From positions 3,348,001-3,412,000 of the forward strand of contig OY752140.1 in assembly GCA_963573315.1 (NCBI GenBank): a stretch of 64,000 nucleotides of DNA, written 5' to 3'. The DNA comes from Entomortierella parvispora (Eukaryota; Mortierellomycota; Mortierellomycetes; Mortierellales; Mortierellaceae). Positions 1 to 13,245 of this stretch are shown piece by piece. Numbering within the stretch: the stretch's first letter is position 1; every line of letters starts with the position of its first letter. The notes beneath the pieces are model-generated. The model saw only the letters and a list, made by a program, of their open reading frames with translations. It did no database searches and was not told the DNA's origin. Made by a program: the position numbers and the translations under genes.

Positions 1-3000
1 CGGTAGCGGCTGAGAAGAAGGCCGCGGCTCCATCAAAGTCCCAGAGCGTCAAGAGAAAAGCGCTTCGGGAGGACGACGAGGATGATGCGTATTCTGAAGA
101 AGTGGAGGCTCCAAAACCCGCTAAGCGCGTAAAGAAGCAAATTTTGGACGACGATGCGATGGACGTGGATGAGCCGAAAGAGGAAAAACCCAAGCCCAAG
201 TTCAAGTATGTTGAGTCGATACAACAAAGTGAGGATGGGAGATGGACAATTGCAAGAGTACTTATTCTTGTCTCGCTTGCTTAGCTACTGGGCACACAAG
301 AACAAGGCCGGACCTTCTGCCTTGGGTAGCAAAGAGATTCCAATCGGCAAAGCCAACTGCCTGGCAGTAAGTGGCGTTTATCTGGACTCTCGCTAGCAAA
401 GAGATTTGATCTTGTTTGATAGACTGACCCGCAGTATGTGCAATTCCTAGGGCTTGACCTTTGTGTTCACAGGAGAACTGAGCTCAATTACTCGCGAGGA
501 CGCTGCCGATCTTGTGAAGCGTTATTGCGGACGAGTGACCGGAAGTCCCAGTGGAAAGACGTCCTATGTTGTGGTTGGAGACGATGCTGGAGAATCCAAA
601 CTCCAGAAGGTGAAGGCCTTGAAAATCAAGACTCTGGATGAGGATCAATTTTTGGAGCTGATTGCAACGTCACCTGCCAAGACACCTGAAGGCGTTATTG
701 TCAAAGACGAGCCTAAGGCTACCAGCAGCAGTAGCAGTGCGTCTGCTCAAAAGAAGACCCATTCGACTGAAGCCCATCCTATCAAATCGGAAAATGCTAC
801 GGCTCCTTCGAATTCAGTCCCTGCACAAACCACAAAGTCGTCGACCTCAAGCATGGCGATTGATGACGGGTACGTACTGGCGTAATTGCTGTGTTATGTC
901 TTAATTTATCAATGAGTGCGTGGACAAGATTCAAAATATCTCACTTCGATTGCTTTTCTTTAGGCGGCCTGTGGAAACAGATTTGTGGACAACAAAATAT
1001 AAGCCTAGGTCTATTCAAGATTTATGCGGAAACAACGCCGCAATTCAAAAGCTGAAGCGTTGGCTGGAGAATTGGTAAGTACTCTAATCAAACTGCGAAA
1101 TACTGGATGCACTTAACAAAGCTGCAATTGTATGTCAATCCTGAGATTAACGATTTCCGCTATACCTTTAGGGATGCAAACTACAAGCTCAACTTCAAGA
1201 AGGAGAATCAGGATAAGACCGGCACTTTCCGTGCTGTTCTTATTTCTGGATCGCCTGGTGTAGGCAAAACATCCGCGGCTCATCTTGTTGGAGAGGCTGT
1301 TGGCTACAGCATTGTCGAGTTTAATGCCAGTGACACTCGTAGCAAGAAGTCTCTTGATGTAAGTTTAGCTGCTGAACCGGGGTTTGGAGTATTTTTGTTT
1401 TACGTAGGAGCAATATGATATAACCAGTTACATTTAAATTGCTACTAGAATGAGGTCCGCGATCTTTTGAACAACCAAACACTCGGTGGATACTTTACAG
1501 AAGAAAAGTCTGACGTAGGAAAGGGGGTACGTATTCACCTGCAACCGTTGGCCTCACGCAGAGTATGCTACATTTCTGACAATTTTGCTTGACTTTTACA
1601 GAAATCTGCCGCACCAGACTCTGACCCAACTATGGCCAAAAAGCAGCTCATTATTATGGACGAGGTTGATGGCATGGCTGGTGGTGACCGTGGTGGTGTC
1701 GCCCAGTTGATTGCATTCATCAAGAAAACTCAGGTAAGATCCGGCTCCAGAGCGAGAGGATCAAGGCACGTAACTATCGCGTGTCTAAGCACTGACAATC
1801 CAACGTCTCTTTACTTTCAGGTTCCGATCATTTGTATTTGTAATGATCGTCAGTCTCCTAAAGTGCGCTCCCTCGTCAACTCGTGCGTCGATTTGCGATT
1901 CCAGAAACCCCAGGTGGCTCAAGTTCGTTCCCGCCTTCTTACAATCCTTCATCGGGAGGGTCGCAAAGTACCGGCAAACGTCCTGGACAAGCTTGTCTCT
2001 GGCTCTCAGTCCGATATCCGCCAAGTTCTCAACATGCTTTCCACCTGGAGCTTAACCAAAGATACCATGGATTATGACGAGGGCACAGCTCTTTCCAAAG
2101 CGTCCGAGAAATATGTGGCTATGAATCCATTCCAAATTGCCGAGCAATTGCTGATAGAGTCCAACTACAGAGCTCTCAGCCTGGGTGACAAATTTGACGC
2201 GTACTTTAATGACTATCAGCTGGCTCCGCTCATGATCCAGGAGAACTATGTTCGAATGAACCCTACTGATGCTCGTGGACCCAACGGAGAGCTGGATGCC
2301 ATCGAGCTGATGAGCAAAGCTGCAGATTCTCTATCGGATGCGGATCTCGTGGACACAATGATTCATGGGTGAGTTTTTTTTTTGTTTGAGTTGTCACAGC
2401 CCCGGTAAAAAAAAAGGCAGGTTGCTGATTTTTTTTCCGATGCTTGAATTTTTAGGAGTGCTCAACAATGGTCTTTGATGCCTGTCCATGCGGCTTTCTC
2501 TTGTGTCCGGCCTGCCTCCTTTGTTCACGGAAGCATGCGTCCAGGATCCGGTGGCAATTTCGGACCAATGATGCAGTTCCCCAGTTATCTTGGTCAATTC
2601 TCCAAGGCCAACAAATACAACCGACTGGTGAAGGAGATTCAAATCCGGATGCGACTCAAGATCTCTGGCGACAAGAACGAGGTCCGACAGAGTTATCTCC
2701 CCGCCCTGTTCCCTGCTTTGACACAGCCCTTGTTGAAGCAAGGAGTGGATGCGGTTGAACCGCTGATTGAATTCATGGACAGTTACTATCTCAGCAGAGA
2801 AGATTGGGATACAATTTTGGAATTGGGTATTGGACGGAACGATGGACAAAAGGTGCTGGACAACATTCCCACGGCTACCAAGTCGGCTTTCACAAGGACA
2901 TACAACAAGAATCCCCACCCTCAACCGTTCTTGAAAGCCACGTCAGGACCTAAAGTTACACGTGGTTCTGGTGGCGGTGGAGGAGGGGACGAAACGCCAG

Positions 3001-3197
3001 ATAATTTGGAGGTTGTGGAGGCTGATGCACCAGTGCCGGAGGAGGTGGACGAGTCTGCAGAGAACGAGGAGGAAGAAAGTATTGAGAAGGACAAGAACAT
3101 CAAACAAAAGAAGTCCAAGGCTGGTTCCTCTGCTGCTTCCGCCGCTGGATCAAAGGCCAAGGGCAAGGGCAAAGCGCCAGCAAAGGGTCGCAAGTAG
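1..3197 (+). CDS. RFC1: Replication factor C subunit 1 (clamp-loader large subunit), 5'-partial
   Basis: Large subunit of the RFC clamp loader, which opens PCNA and loads it at primer-template junctions in the nucleus. The 5' end lies before the window. Reading frame and splice signals give exons <1-205, 285-366, 451-869, 964-1074, 1172-1358, 1449-1526, 1602-1733, 1821-2368 and 2456-3197. Order of parts: a Lys/Asp-rich linker, a BRCT domain (starts GLTFVFTGEL), a Ser-rich linker, then the AAA+ core opening with DLWTTKYKPRSIQDLCG. Walker A is GSPGVGKT, Walker B IIMDEVDGM. The RFC1-specific C-terminal helical domain follows (exon 9), then an acidic and Lys-rich tail resembling a nuclear localisation signal. 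BRCT plus AAA+ plus this C-terminal domain is diagnostic of RFC1 rather than RFC2-5. The gene is convergent with the F-box gene, and AATAAA-like signals follow the stop. Confidence 0.96.
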
Positions 3198-3372
3198 CCG
3201 TTGCACTCTTGACCAACAAGAGTTTGATATAAATAAAGATAATATTTGCATTTATTGAGTTGTGATAGAAGTATTGAGAAGGATGCGTTTGTTTTGTAAA
3301 AAGAAAAGAAAAGAAATGAAAAAAAAGTATTGAGAGACCAAGAAAAATGCGGTGAGAAAAGGCACCGTCATC

Positions 3373-5664
3373 TCACTTTTGGGCGGCTTGCAGCGTGTTC
3401 CACTGTGTGAACCTTACTTCAGGACGCGATAGCGTAAGGGCCGTCTTGACGGCGACATCCAGGACATTGCCCAGATCCATCTCGAGCTCATCTAGGACAG
3501 GCATACGCTCCAGTCCTCCACAAAGTCCATTTGTAGTCAACTCGTCCGTCTGACAACCATCCAGACAGAGGCGCGTCAGTTTTGGCAATCCTTGAGCCAA
3601 GCGCCACACCAGGTCATCCGATAAGGCCCATCGGCCAGCCAAGGCAAGCGAGGTCAGGTTCGGGGCGAGGACCACACCGTTCAAATGATCCAATTTTGGG
3701 GGTGTGTACGGATGCAAGGTCAAATTGAGTTCTGTCAACAAGGGACAGTGTCGAAGCGACTCGAATTCGAACCAGGCCGCAATCTCGCCCCGCATGGAGA
3801 GGTTTCTGAGTCGAGGCAAAGGCCAGGACCAACCAAAGGAAGGTGGCAAGGACGAGGGTTCGATGACGGCGTAGAGTTTGATCGCCACAGCTTTGACGCT
3901 TTCGAGGGTGTGCTGAAAGGCCAGGAGGGCGTCCTCGAGCGCGATCTTGAGAATCGGGGTCCTGTTGCACGAGAGATTCAACCTCTTGAGAGGCATCAAG
4001 GGTTGGCGGCGAGGTTCGGACGACCACTTCACGGCCCAAGCGAACGCGTCCGCGGATTGAATGCCCATCTGGAGATTCATCAAGCTGGTGCATCGTCGGA
4101 CCATGGCCAAAGGCGAATCGTCTCTGAGATCCTCATCCTCATTCAGGCGCGCCCATGACCCAACTTCCTGTGGAGGTGGTGAAGGTGGCGGTGGCGGCGG
4201 CGCTGGTGCAGGCAATTGAGGTGGCAGCGGCACGTAATCGAGATCAAATAACAGTGTCTCGAGTCGCGACAAGTCCTCGACCTCAAAATTGTTCAAGTCC
4301 TTGGTCGCCTCTTTGTAACGGGAGAGATCAATGACGCGAGGTTTCTTGAGCGTTCGGAGGATGGGGACCAGACTTGGCTTTTGTAACTGTCGGACATCGG
4401 GTGGCCCAGCCATCTTGAGTTCCTGGATCGTGCCGTATTCTTTGGCATGTAAGGCCAAGAACCCAATGGTCTCGTCCAAATCAAAGTACCAGGTCACGCC
4501 ATAGAGTTCGAAGCGAGAAAGACGCGAGAGTTTGGATCCGATGGAAAGAAAAGCCCGAAGACGTTGGATCGGCAAGGAAATCGTCTGGATGAGGTCCGGG
4601 CGATGGAGCAAGAATGTCCTCTCAATCTCGTTTCGGGTAAATGTTGTCACGGTTGTACCTCCTCCGGCTGGTTTGGTAGTACCATCTTCCTGATCGGATC
4701 CTGGAGGTGAACAAGCGCGAGGTGAATGTCTCTGGATGTTGGGGAACAATATCCGGAATGTGCTCGAGAGGTTCATACACAGGGAGTGATGATTGTAGGC
4801 TGCCAAGTAGTCTACCAGGGGTTTCTTGAGCTCTTGGTGTTGGGCCTCAAACGTCTTGCAGACGGGAGGTAGATTGGCCCAAAACAACTCTTCGTCTTGT
4901 CCAGGTTCACCTTCATCATGTTCAGGTTCAGGCTCTACTTGAGCATCCTTGATGGAGCTAGACGACGATGATGAGGTTGATGTGGTTGCTGTAATTGATG
5001 GAGATGTCGACGACGAGGAGGAGGAGGTCCAAGGGGAGGTCACTGAGAGGGATCGACTTTTGCAGTTCAAGAGCAAGTAAAGGAGTTCGGCATGCCTTTT
5101 GGTCGTATCCTTGATCTTGACTTTAGGATCGGATTCGAGGAGATCAAAGGGGCAGGCATAGAGCAAGGGCATCGCAATTCTGAAAAACGTTTTGGAGACG
5201 AGAATCAGCGCGTGCAGACTCGAAAGGTCTTTGGAAAGATTCTCAAAGATCAGCTCGAGACATTCTTCGGGAATGAGAGGGCCACATCCTGGTCTTGGGT
5301 GAGAAAGGGGGGCGACTGAGGTGGAGGCAGTTGTGTTGGAGCTTGCAGGTGTTGTAGCTGTTGATGTTGTTTCCGTCTCGGCTCTTGGTGCTTGGGCAGA
5401 AGAAGGAACAGTATGATCGGCGGCAGTCGTGTCAGAGGTTGCGGGAATCGTTGGGGTAAAAATAGTGACAAGAGTCGTAGGTGAGGGCGAGGACGCTGCC
5501 GTTGTCGATCGAGGACAAGGACAGCCGTGAATAGGCAGAGAAGAAAGAGAGGTCGGCGGGGCCGAGGGTGTCGTAAGAGTGTGGTCAGAAGGGAGAATCG
5601 ACGTCAATGGCATACAGGAATTGGTGTGGTCAGAAAAGATATCACTTGCAGGGGCGAGCAACAA
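3373..5664 (-). CDS. F-box-like protein with leucine-rich C-terminal half
   Basis: Uninterrupted ORF of 763 codons. Residues 1-125 are a low-complexity Ser/Thr/Pro leader. An F-box-like segment follows at about 129-172 (PLIPEECLELIFENL, then LVSKTFFRIAMPLLY). A Ser-rich spacer and a proline run (about 480-505) precede irregular leucine-rich repeats (LKRLNLSCN, LRNLSMRG, LTELNLTLHP, LTSLALAGRW, LTRLCLDGCQ). F-box plus LRR proteins usually act as SCF ubiquitin-ligase substrate receptors, so that role is inferred from family; the substrate is unknown. Another in-frame Met at codon 18 (MPLTSILPSD) could be the true start. The gene is divergent from translin, with about 390 bp between starts. Confidence 0.75.
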   Translation of the reverse strand: MLLAPASDIFSDHTNSCMPLTSILPSDHTLTTPSAPPTSLSSLPIHGCPCPRSTTAASSPSPTTLVTIFTPTIPATSDTTAADHTVPSSAQAPRAETETTSTATTPASSNTTASTSVAPLSHPRPGCGPLIPEECLELIFENLSKDLSSLHALILVSKTFFRIAMPLLYACPFDLLESDPKVKIKDTTKRHAELLYLLLNCKSRSLSVTSPWTSSSSSSTSPSITATTSTSSSSSSSIKDAQVEPEPEHDEGEPGQDEELFWANLPPVCKTFEAQHQELKKPLVDYLAAYNHHSLCMNLSSTFRILFPNIQRHSPRACSPPGSDQEDGTTKPAGGGTTVTTFTRNEIERTFLLHRPDLIQTISLPIQRLRAFLSIGSKLSRLSRFELYGVTWYFDLDETIGFLALHAKEYGTIQELKMAGPPDVRQLQKPSLVPILRTLKKPRVIDLSRYKEATKDLNNFEVEDLSRLETLLFDLDYVPLPPQLPAPAPPPPPPSPPPQEVGSWARLNEDEDLRDDSPLAMVRRCTSLMNLQMGIQSADAFAWAVKWSSEPRRQPLMPLKRLNLSCNRTPILKIALEDALLAFQHTLESVKAVAIKLYAVIEPSSLPPSFGWSWPLPRLRNLSMRGEIAAWFEFESLRHCPLLTELNLTLHPYTPPKLDHLNGVVLAPNLTSLALAGRWALSDDLVWRLAQGLPKLTRLCLDGCQTDELTTNGLCGGLERMPVLDELEMDLGNVLDVAVKTALTLSRPEVRFTQWNTLQAAQK

Positions 5665-6052
5665 GCGACAGTTTTAGGGAGAGGAGAGACAGAGAGGGCG
5701 GTGTAGTCGTGGGGGTCTGCTTGGGGCAGAAGGTGCTTGGGAGGGTGCAATTGGAAAGATGATGAAAAAAGAAAAGAAGAAGGAAAGGGAGGGGAAAAAC
5801 TCTTCCTTTTCAACCATCTTGGGCCATTGCCGCAGTACGGTAGCACCATCCGATGCAAACAAACTAAACAAACACAAAGCGAGTGGAAAAGGGGCACAGG
5901 CAAGAGACGCGATTGTTTGCCACCAATCCTATGCCTGCAGGGCAGTCACTTTTTTTTGTGGTCCTGAGCTTTGCTCTCAAGCATGTTGTTCATTCTTCAT
6001 TCACACACGCTGGCGCAACAGCAGCTATCACCATCACCACCGTTCTCTCGTC
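5665..6052. promoter_or_regulatory. Divergent promoter between the F-box gene and translin
   Basis: About 390 bp between the two outward-facing start codons. It is rich in purine/pyrimidine runs (GAAAAG tracts near 5760-5800 and CATCACCACC near 6030). No ORF here resembles a protein, and I see no clear TATA box. The bidirectional promoter role is inferred from layout. Confidence 0.5.
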
Positions 6053-7328
6053 ATGTCGTCGTCAATTGTCGATCTCGGATTCTTTGATGCCATCCAGTCC
6101 TCCATGGAGAATGAGGCCGTAAGAGACTCAATCGAAACTGTGCAACAGACAATTAGAAACAACCGCGCCTTCCACTCACGCGACTGTCCTGTCACCCTCT
6201 CTGTCCTTTGGGGGTTTTTTTGAACATATTTTAGACCGTCAAGGATAACATCCGCACTGCTGTTCGAGAGTTGGATAGAACTAACCGAAACATCACCGCT
6301 GTCTTGAACAGAGTCCACTCCAGTCCGAAAGAACAAGGTAGGCAAAGACAAACAAAGAAAAAACGGCACGCAAAGCTCTTTTCAAAGCCATGTCTCCATC
6401 ATGACAGGTTGCTGTTCTACCTTTTAACTAGTTATTATTCCCTTCTAGTCCCTGCTCTCTGTGCCCAGGCTCGCATTTACTTTTCCGACATTCAATCTCA
6501 TATCACTGATCTGGCAAAGATCGTGCCCTCGAACCAATATTACAAGTACAACAATCTTTGGTCAGGACCTATGCAACAGGCTTGTTTCTTGGCCACCTTG
6601 ATCATGTACCTGGAACACGAGCGCTTGATCACTGTGGATGAGCTGGAGGGATTCTTTGCTGGTAAGGCATATCGCTGTTATTCCTTCTCCCATTCTGTAA
6701 CAGAGGGAAACTATTGGAAATTCATCACTTCTTTGTCTCCGAAAACTAGTCAAAGTGGATCTGGACAACAACATTACGGATTTCCAAATCTCGATCGAAG
6801 AGTTCTTGCATGGAGTCGTGTCATTAACAAACGAGCTGGTAACAAACTAGTGCACGCAGGAAGAATATATATTGCCGGAGATTGCAGCTGGATCTGACTC
6901 CCAAGACCTTTGCGTCGTCTATGATATTTGTATTGAATCATTTAGTCCCGACTCGCCGTCAATGCCGTGACCGCAGGTGATTATACTCGACCAGTTCGTA
7001 TCGGAAAGTTTTTGAAAGAGCTCTACAGTGGATTTCAACTCTTGAACCTGAAGAACGACTCTCTTCGCAAGCGATTTGACGGCATCAAGGTAGGGCAAAA
7101 ATGAAAAGCAAAAAATGAAGTCCATCCGACCAGTCAACCACCACGGCGGTCTTTTGGTAGATGACTCGCTTCTGACGTCCTGACACTTACCATCCCCCCA
7201 ACCTCGGACCATAGTACGACATCAAGAAGGTGGAGGAAATCATCTACGATTTGACAGTCCGAAAGCTCATTGTCACCAATGCGGAACCTGCACAGGGAGA
7301 GGCTATTGCAACAGACGGACATGCTTAG
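6053..7328 (+). CDS. TSN: Translin (single-strand nucleic-acid binding, C3PO subunit)
   Basis: Translin is an all-helical protein that forms octamers, binds single-stranded DNA/RNA and, with TRAX, forms the C3PO endoribonuclease. The ATG at 6053 starts a 22-codon exon ending at 6118. Exon 2 starts at 6235, and later exons are joined by GT-AG introns near 6337-6449, 6661-6749, 6838-6946 and 7090-7214. The spliced protein contains LERVHSSP-like (here LNRVHSSPKEQ), YYKYNNLWSGPMQQACFLA, ITDFQISIEEFLHGVVSLTN, VTAGDYTRPVRIGKFLKELY and a C-terminal YDIKKVEEIIYDLTVRKL, all hallmarks of translin, and it ends at TAG 7326-7328. I did not find a TRAX-like neighbour. The gene is convergent with alpha-tubulin. 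Confidence 0.95.
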
Positions 7329-7965
7329 AGGTTTTCCAATTAAAGTCAAATAGCGCAAACACCACGAGTATCTTGCAAAAACAAGGACATGAATGAAAAG
7401 AGATTGCCACTCTTTAAAGCCTGTATTAGAGGAATGGCGAGCTCTTGATCCAATATGCTTCCCCACCAAGAAACTGTCAGCAGTGGATGGGAGGTCGGTG
7501 GACAAAAACCATAGTGGTCGGCGGACAATGGTTAATAGCCAAGAAGAAACAACAATCAGGTTTGCTATTGACCCTTTCTTTTTCAAACGCGAGTTATTAT
7601 ACGCTTTCACTGTCTATGTGTACCTGATTCATTTGGAACCGATCAAGATAACTTCACGGCATGTTTTACAAGGATGGGCAGACTTGGGTTGGTATCATTT
7701 AAAGTAAAAGAAAGGACATGGACATCTCAAGTCAAGGGCAATAGATTTTCGAATAAAAGACTATCGTTCTTTATTTTCGCTTTGGTATTGGTTCTCATTC
7801 ACACAATTGATGCCAGCAGCAAGGGCACTGTAGCAATAATTCAATTCTCTCCAATGTTGCCAACTCTCTGGATGCGCCCACGTCGTCTCAGGAATGGCAG
7901 AGACAGTCAACGGGATTTAGAAAAGTAGCTCCATTATCTTGAGTCGCCGGGGTATGTACAGGAAT
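7329..7965. other. Intergenic region between convergent translin and alpha-tubulin
   Basis: About 640 bp between two convergent stop codons. It is AT-rich, with AATAAA-like strings (for example near 7755 and 7835) that could serve as 3' processing signals. The short ORFs here show no recognisable domain and overlap one another on both strands, so I call no gene. Confidence 0.5.
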
Positions 7966-10417
<2,452 letters not shown>

Positions 10418-10424
10418 TTTCTCG
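10418..10424. repeat. Left target-site duplication (TTTCTCG)
   Basis: The seven bases TTTCTCG directly abut the left terminal repeat. The identical seven bases abut the right terminal repeat at 15313-15319. The pre-insertion site is therefore predicted to read ...TTGTCG-TTTCTCG-CCTCC... Confidence 0.85.
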
Positions 10425-10758
10425 CTAGGCTCGACCCATCCTTTGCTCAAGCGCTTAAGGGCTTCCACCTCCCTACTCACGTGACGGAAGGCTCCAGATT
10501 GCTTTCACAAAGGCTGGTAAAAGAGTTGCCACTTTTGGCTGGAAAGTCCTATAAGGAAGGCGCACAAACCCCATGCAATAAATTACATGCTGTAGAAGCC
10601 TGAATACTCCAATCATGCATACACGTGACTATAAGCTGCAACACGTGACTCTGATCCATTCGTTTGTCCAACGGTCAAAAAAAAACGGGAAAAAACGCGG
10701 CCATGTCCTCATCCCATTCACTCGCTGAATTCGCCCCCATTCGAGTCTGCTATGGTCG
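10425..10758 (+). repeat. Left terminal inverted repeat (334 bp), carrying a promoter and start codon
   Basis: Reverse-complement match of 14979-15312 with no mismatch or indel seen on reading, including the A9 and A6 runs at about 10677-10694. The match stops just after CTATGGTCG, that is after the ATG at 10752 that starts the DUF6589-like gene. It contains three CACGTG cores (10478-10483, 10622-10627, 10642-10647); the last two lie in a repeated ACACGTGACT decamer 20 bp apart. These are candidate transcription-factor or transposase binding sites, which is inference. Confidence 0.9.
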
Positions 10759-13194
10759 GGAAGGCTCCTACCGCCCCTCGACGAGCTCGGCGTTTCTCAC
10801 CAATCCGTTTAACTGATAGTCGCAGTAAGTTGAGTGAGTAGCCAAAGCGATGTCTACCGTTCTACAATGGTTTAACTTTCTGTTCTCGCAGACTTCGTGT
10901 TTGTAGACTGTGCAGGCGACCCTCTCGCCCGTTCCGTCGAGAATGTGCTTCGCGTAATGTCAGAAGAAAGGATCACAATGTCCGAGTTCCTGCTGTATTT
11001 TTTCGACACGAAGAAACCAGATACGGGCCGAATCCGACACAAAAGATCCAACTTTTACAAGGCAGGCACACACGTACTGCTGCTGAACAATTGGAGCTCC
11101 CACATCGACAAGGACGACGAGCTGTTAAAAGTGGCTACAAATATGGTTGCGGACAGGATGCGCACCGAGGTTGACGCGCTTTCTAAAAATCAAAACCTAC
11201 ATCTTTCATCCGTTTCGGTTCGACAGCAAGATTTGGTCAACTTCGCCATGAGAACCTTCTCAACCCATCTCAGCAAGCACGCGCCTCACAGTTTCTATGT
11301 CCTGGATAAAATCACTGGCGACGGAAGATCGTATCATAACCTGCAGACGATTACCAGCATCATTCTATTCCGAAGGAATGTGAGATGCAATCTACTCCAA
11401 CAAATTTTTGGTTTATATCTATTCCAGGAAGGCTGTGCACGCAAGGTTATCGAAGTCATGTCCCGTATTGGACTTTCAGTTTCTTATACCTCCATCCTGA
11501 CATCATTGAGGACTCTGTCTAATGACTCATTATCACGGGCCCGCTACGCAGCCTTTCACCTGCAGTGGATGATCCTTTACGACAACATCAACATACGGTT
11601 CCAAAAATATGATCAACGGATCAACAACAGCGATACCTTCGAAAACGGGACTACTGCCACAATTGTAATTGGTGACAACCCTGGGCCCATGAGGAAACCT
11701 GAGGATTTTTACCGCCGGCTTCGGTTTAGAGATCTCATACCAGATGAAGCAGGCTGTGCCGTTCTCAATGAGGCCCGTAAATATCATCTGATCGATGTGC
11801 TTACTCGGCACCACAAGGATACTTTCAAGAATTGCTCGGATCCCAAGCCAGCCATAGACCTTTTGAAGCCCGTGAAGACAGAGACCTACCCTTTACGGGC
11901 AATGCATATCGACCAGTCAACAGTTGAAGGCAACAAGCAAATCATGGACCATGTCCGCCAACAAGTAGGACTAGACAAGAACTCGTTCAAGGAGGACCAG
12001 AATCATTTCATTGCAGGCGACCAGTTGACAATCAGTCGGGTCCGATCTGCGACGGCGATGCTAGCAGGCGACGAGACGATTTTTGATGAACTCAAATGGG
12101 CGGTGCCAGTCATTCAACTTTTCCACCTCCAAATGATGTTTGCCAAGACCATCCTCAGCACCCATCACGGATCGCCTGATACAGGAGGGTCACTGGCTCA
12201 GATCATAGACCTCTTAAAGCGGAAGCGGGTTGGTGTTAAAAACCACGATTTCCACGCAGTGGACGAGCTCATCCGCCATACACTTGATGGTATGATATTG
12301 CGCCTTTGGCAACTAGAATTTGGGATCGAGAATTTGGACGAAATGGCTACAGGGCATACCAAGGCGAGCTTGCGGAATCAAGTCAAGACTACAGTCGACA
12401 ATATGCTTAAACACTACCTTGACCCAGCCTCGTTGGAAGGCATGCAAAAGGTGGCCGACAGGAATGCATCCCTCTTCATCCGTGATGCACTTCTGTATGT
12501 TGATCTATCTGACGCAATCCGATCGGGGGACATTGGCAGGATCGAAGAGTCGTTGAAATGGATTACCATCTATGTTCAGTCTTCATCGACAAAAAACTAC
12601 GCGAATGAACTACTACATCTCCACTGCGGTCTGCGCTATGCCTGGACAGCAAAGGCCAAGAGGGCTCTCATGTCATCATGGCTTGTGAATACAACGGGAA
12701 AAGAGAATCGATGGCTGCCGGCGGATCTTTATCAAGAGCATTGTAATTTACTGGTAAAAGTCATCCACGCGGCTAAAGGTGGTAATTCGTCTTGGGAGTT
12801 TCTTGCAGAGTGTATTTCCCCCAATATTGAAGTCTTTTCCCAAGTCGCCAACAAAATCCACAAGGAGTTTTCAATAACACACAATAGTACATTCCACAGC
12901 CAGCATGCTGCTGCCGGTGATATCGACCGTATTGTCCGAAGTCTCCAAGAACACAGGATTTTTGAGTCGGCGCCTGGGCCTCAATTGAGTAAGGACGTAT
13001 CAGCGGTGGTAGATCTTTTGAAGACAGGGATTGAGAACCTCCAGAATGAACGGGTCGTTCGATTCAGAGAGAGAAGCTCTAAATCTCCATTTGAACAGGA
13101 TGAAGAGGATCAAGGAGAGGATGCGGAACCAAATTTTGATAGGGATACATATCGCCAATATATTGGGGAAGGGGCGAATATCTTAGATCTCTAG
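10752..13194 (+). CDS. DUF6589-like protein, candidate transposase of the element
   Basis: Two exons, 10752-10824 and 10892-13194 (intron with GTAAGT...CTCGCAG, phase 1), give 791 aa. The short basic first exon starts at the ATG in the left TIR; without it the long exon has no early ATG (it would open at a GTG). The protein resembles the fungal DUF6589 family, with a YDNINI block then FENGTTAT (about 252-280), TYPLRAMHIDQSTVEGN (about 355-371), AGDQLTISRVRS (about 399-410) and FHLQMMFAKT with a following HH. A strand ending in Asp255, a second Asp401 after a hydrophobic stretch, and Glu483 (or a nearby acidic residue) in a later helix fit an RNase-H-fold D/D/E nuclease. That catalytic role is my inference, as DUF6589 has no function I can name. 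The C-terminus is acidic and low-complexity. Confidence 0.8.
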
Positions 13195-13245
13195 AACTTC
13201 TGCCCATCCATTTCTCCCCAATATCAAGTTTAATAAAAGGGACGA
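13195..13245. terminator. 51-bp convergent 3' spacer inside the element
   Basis: Space between the two convergent stop codons. It contains AATAAAA near 13231, a likely poly(A) signal for the plus-strand gene. The 3' UTR of the helicase must run into the DUF6589-like coding region, so the two transcripts should overlap tail to tail. Confidence 0.5.
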
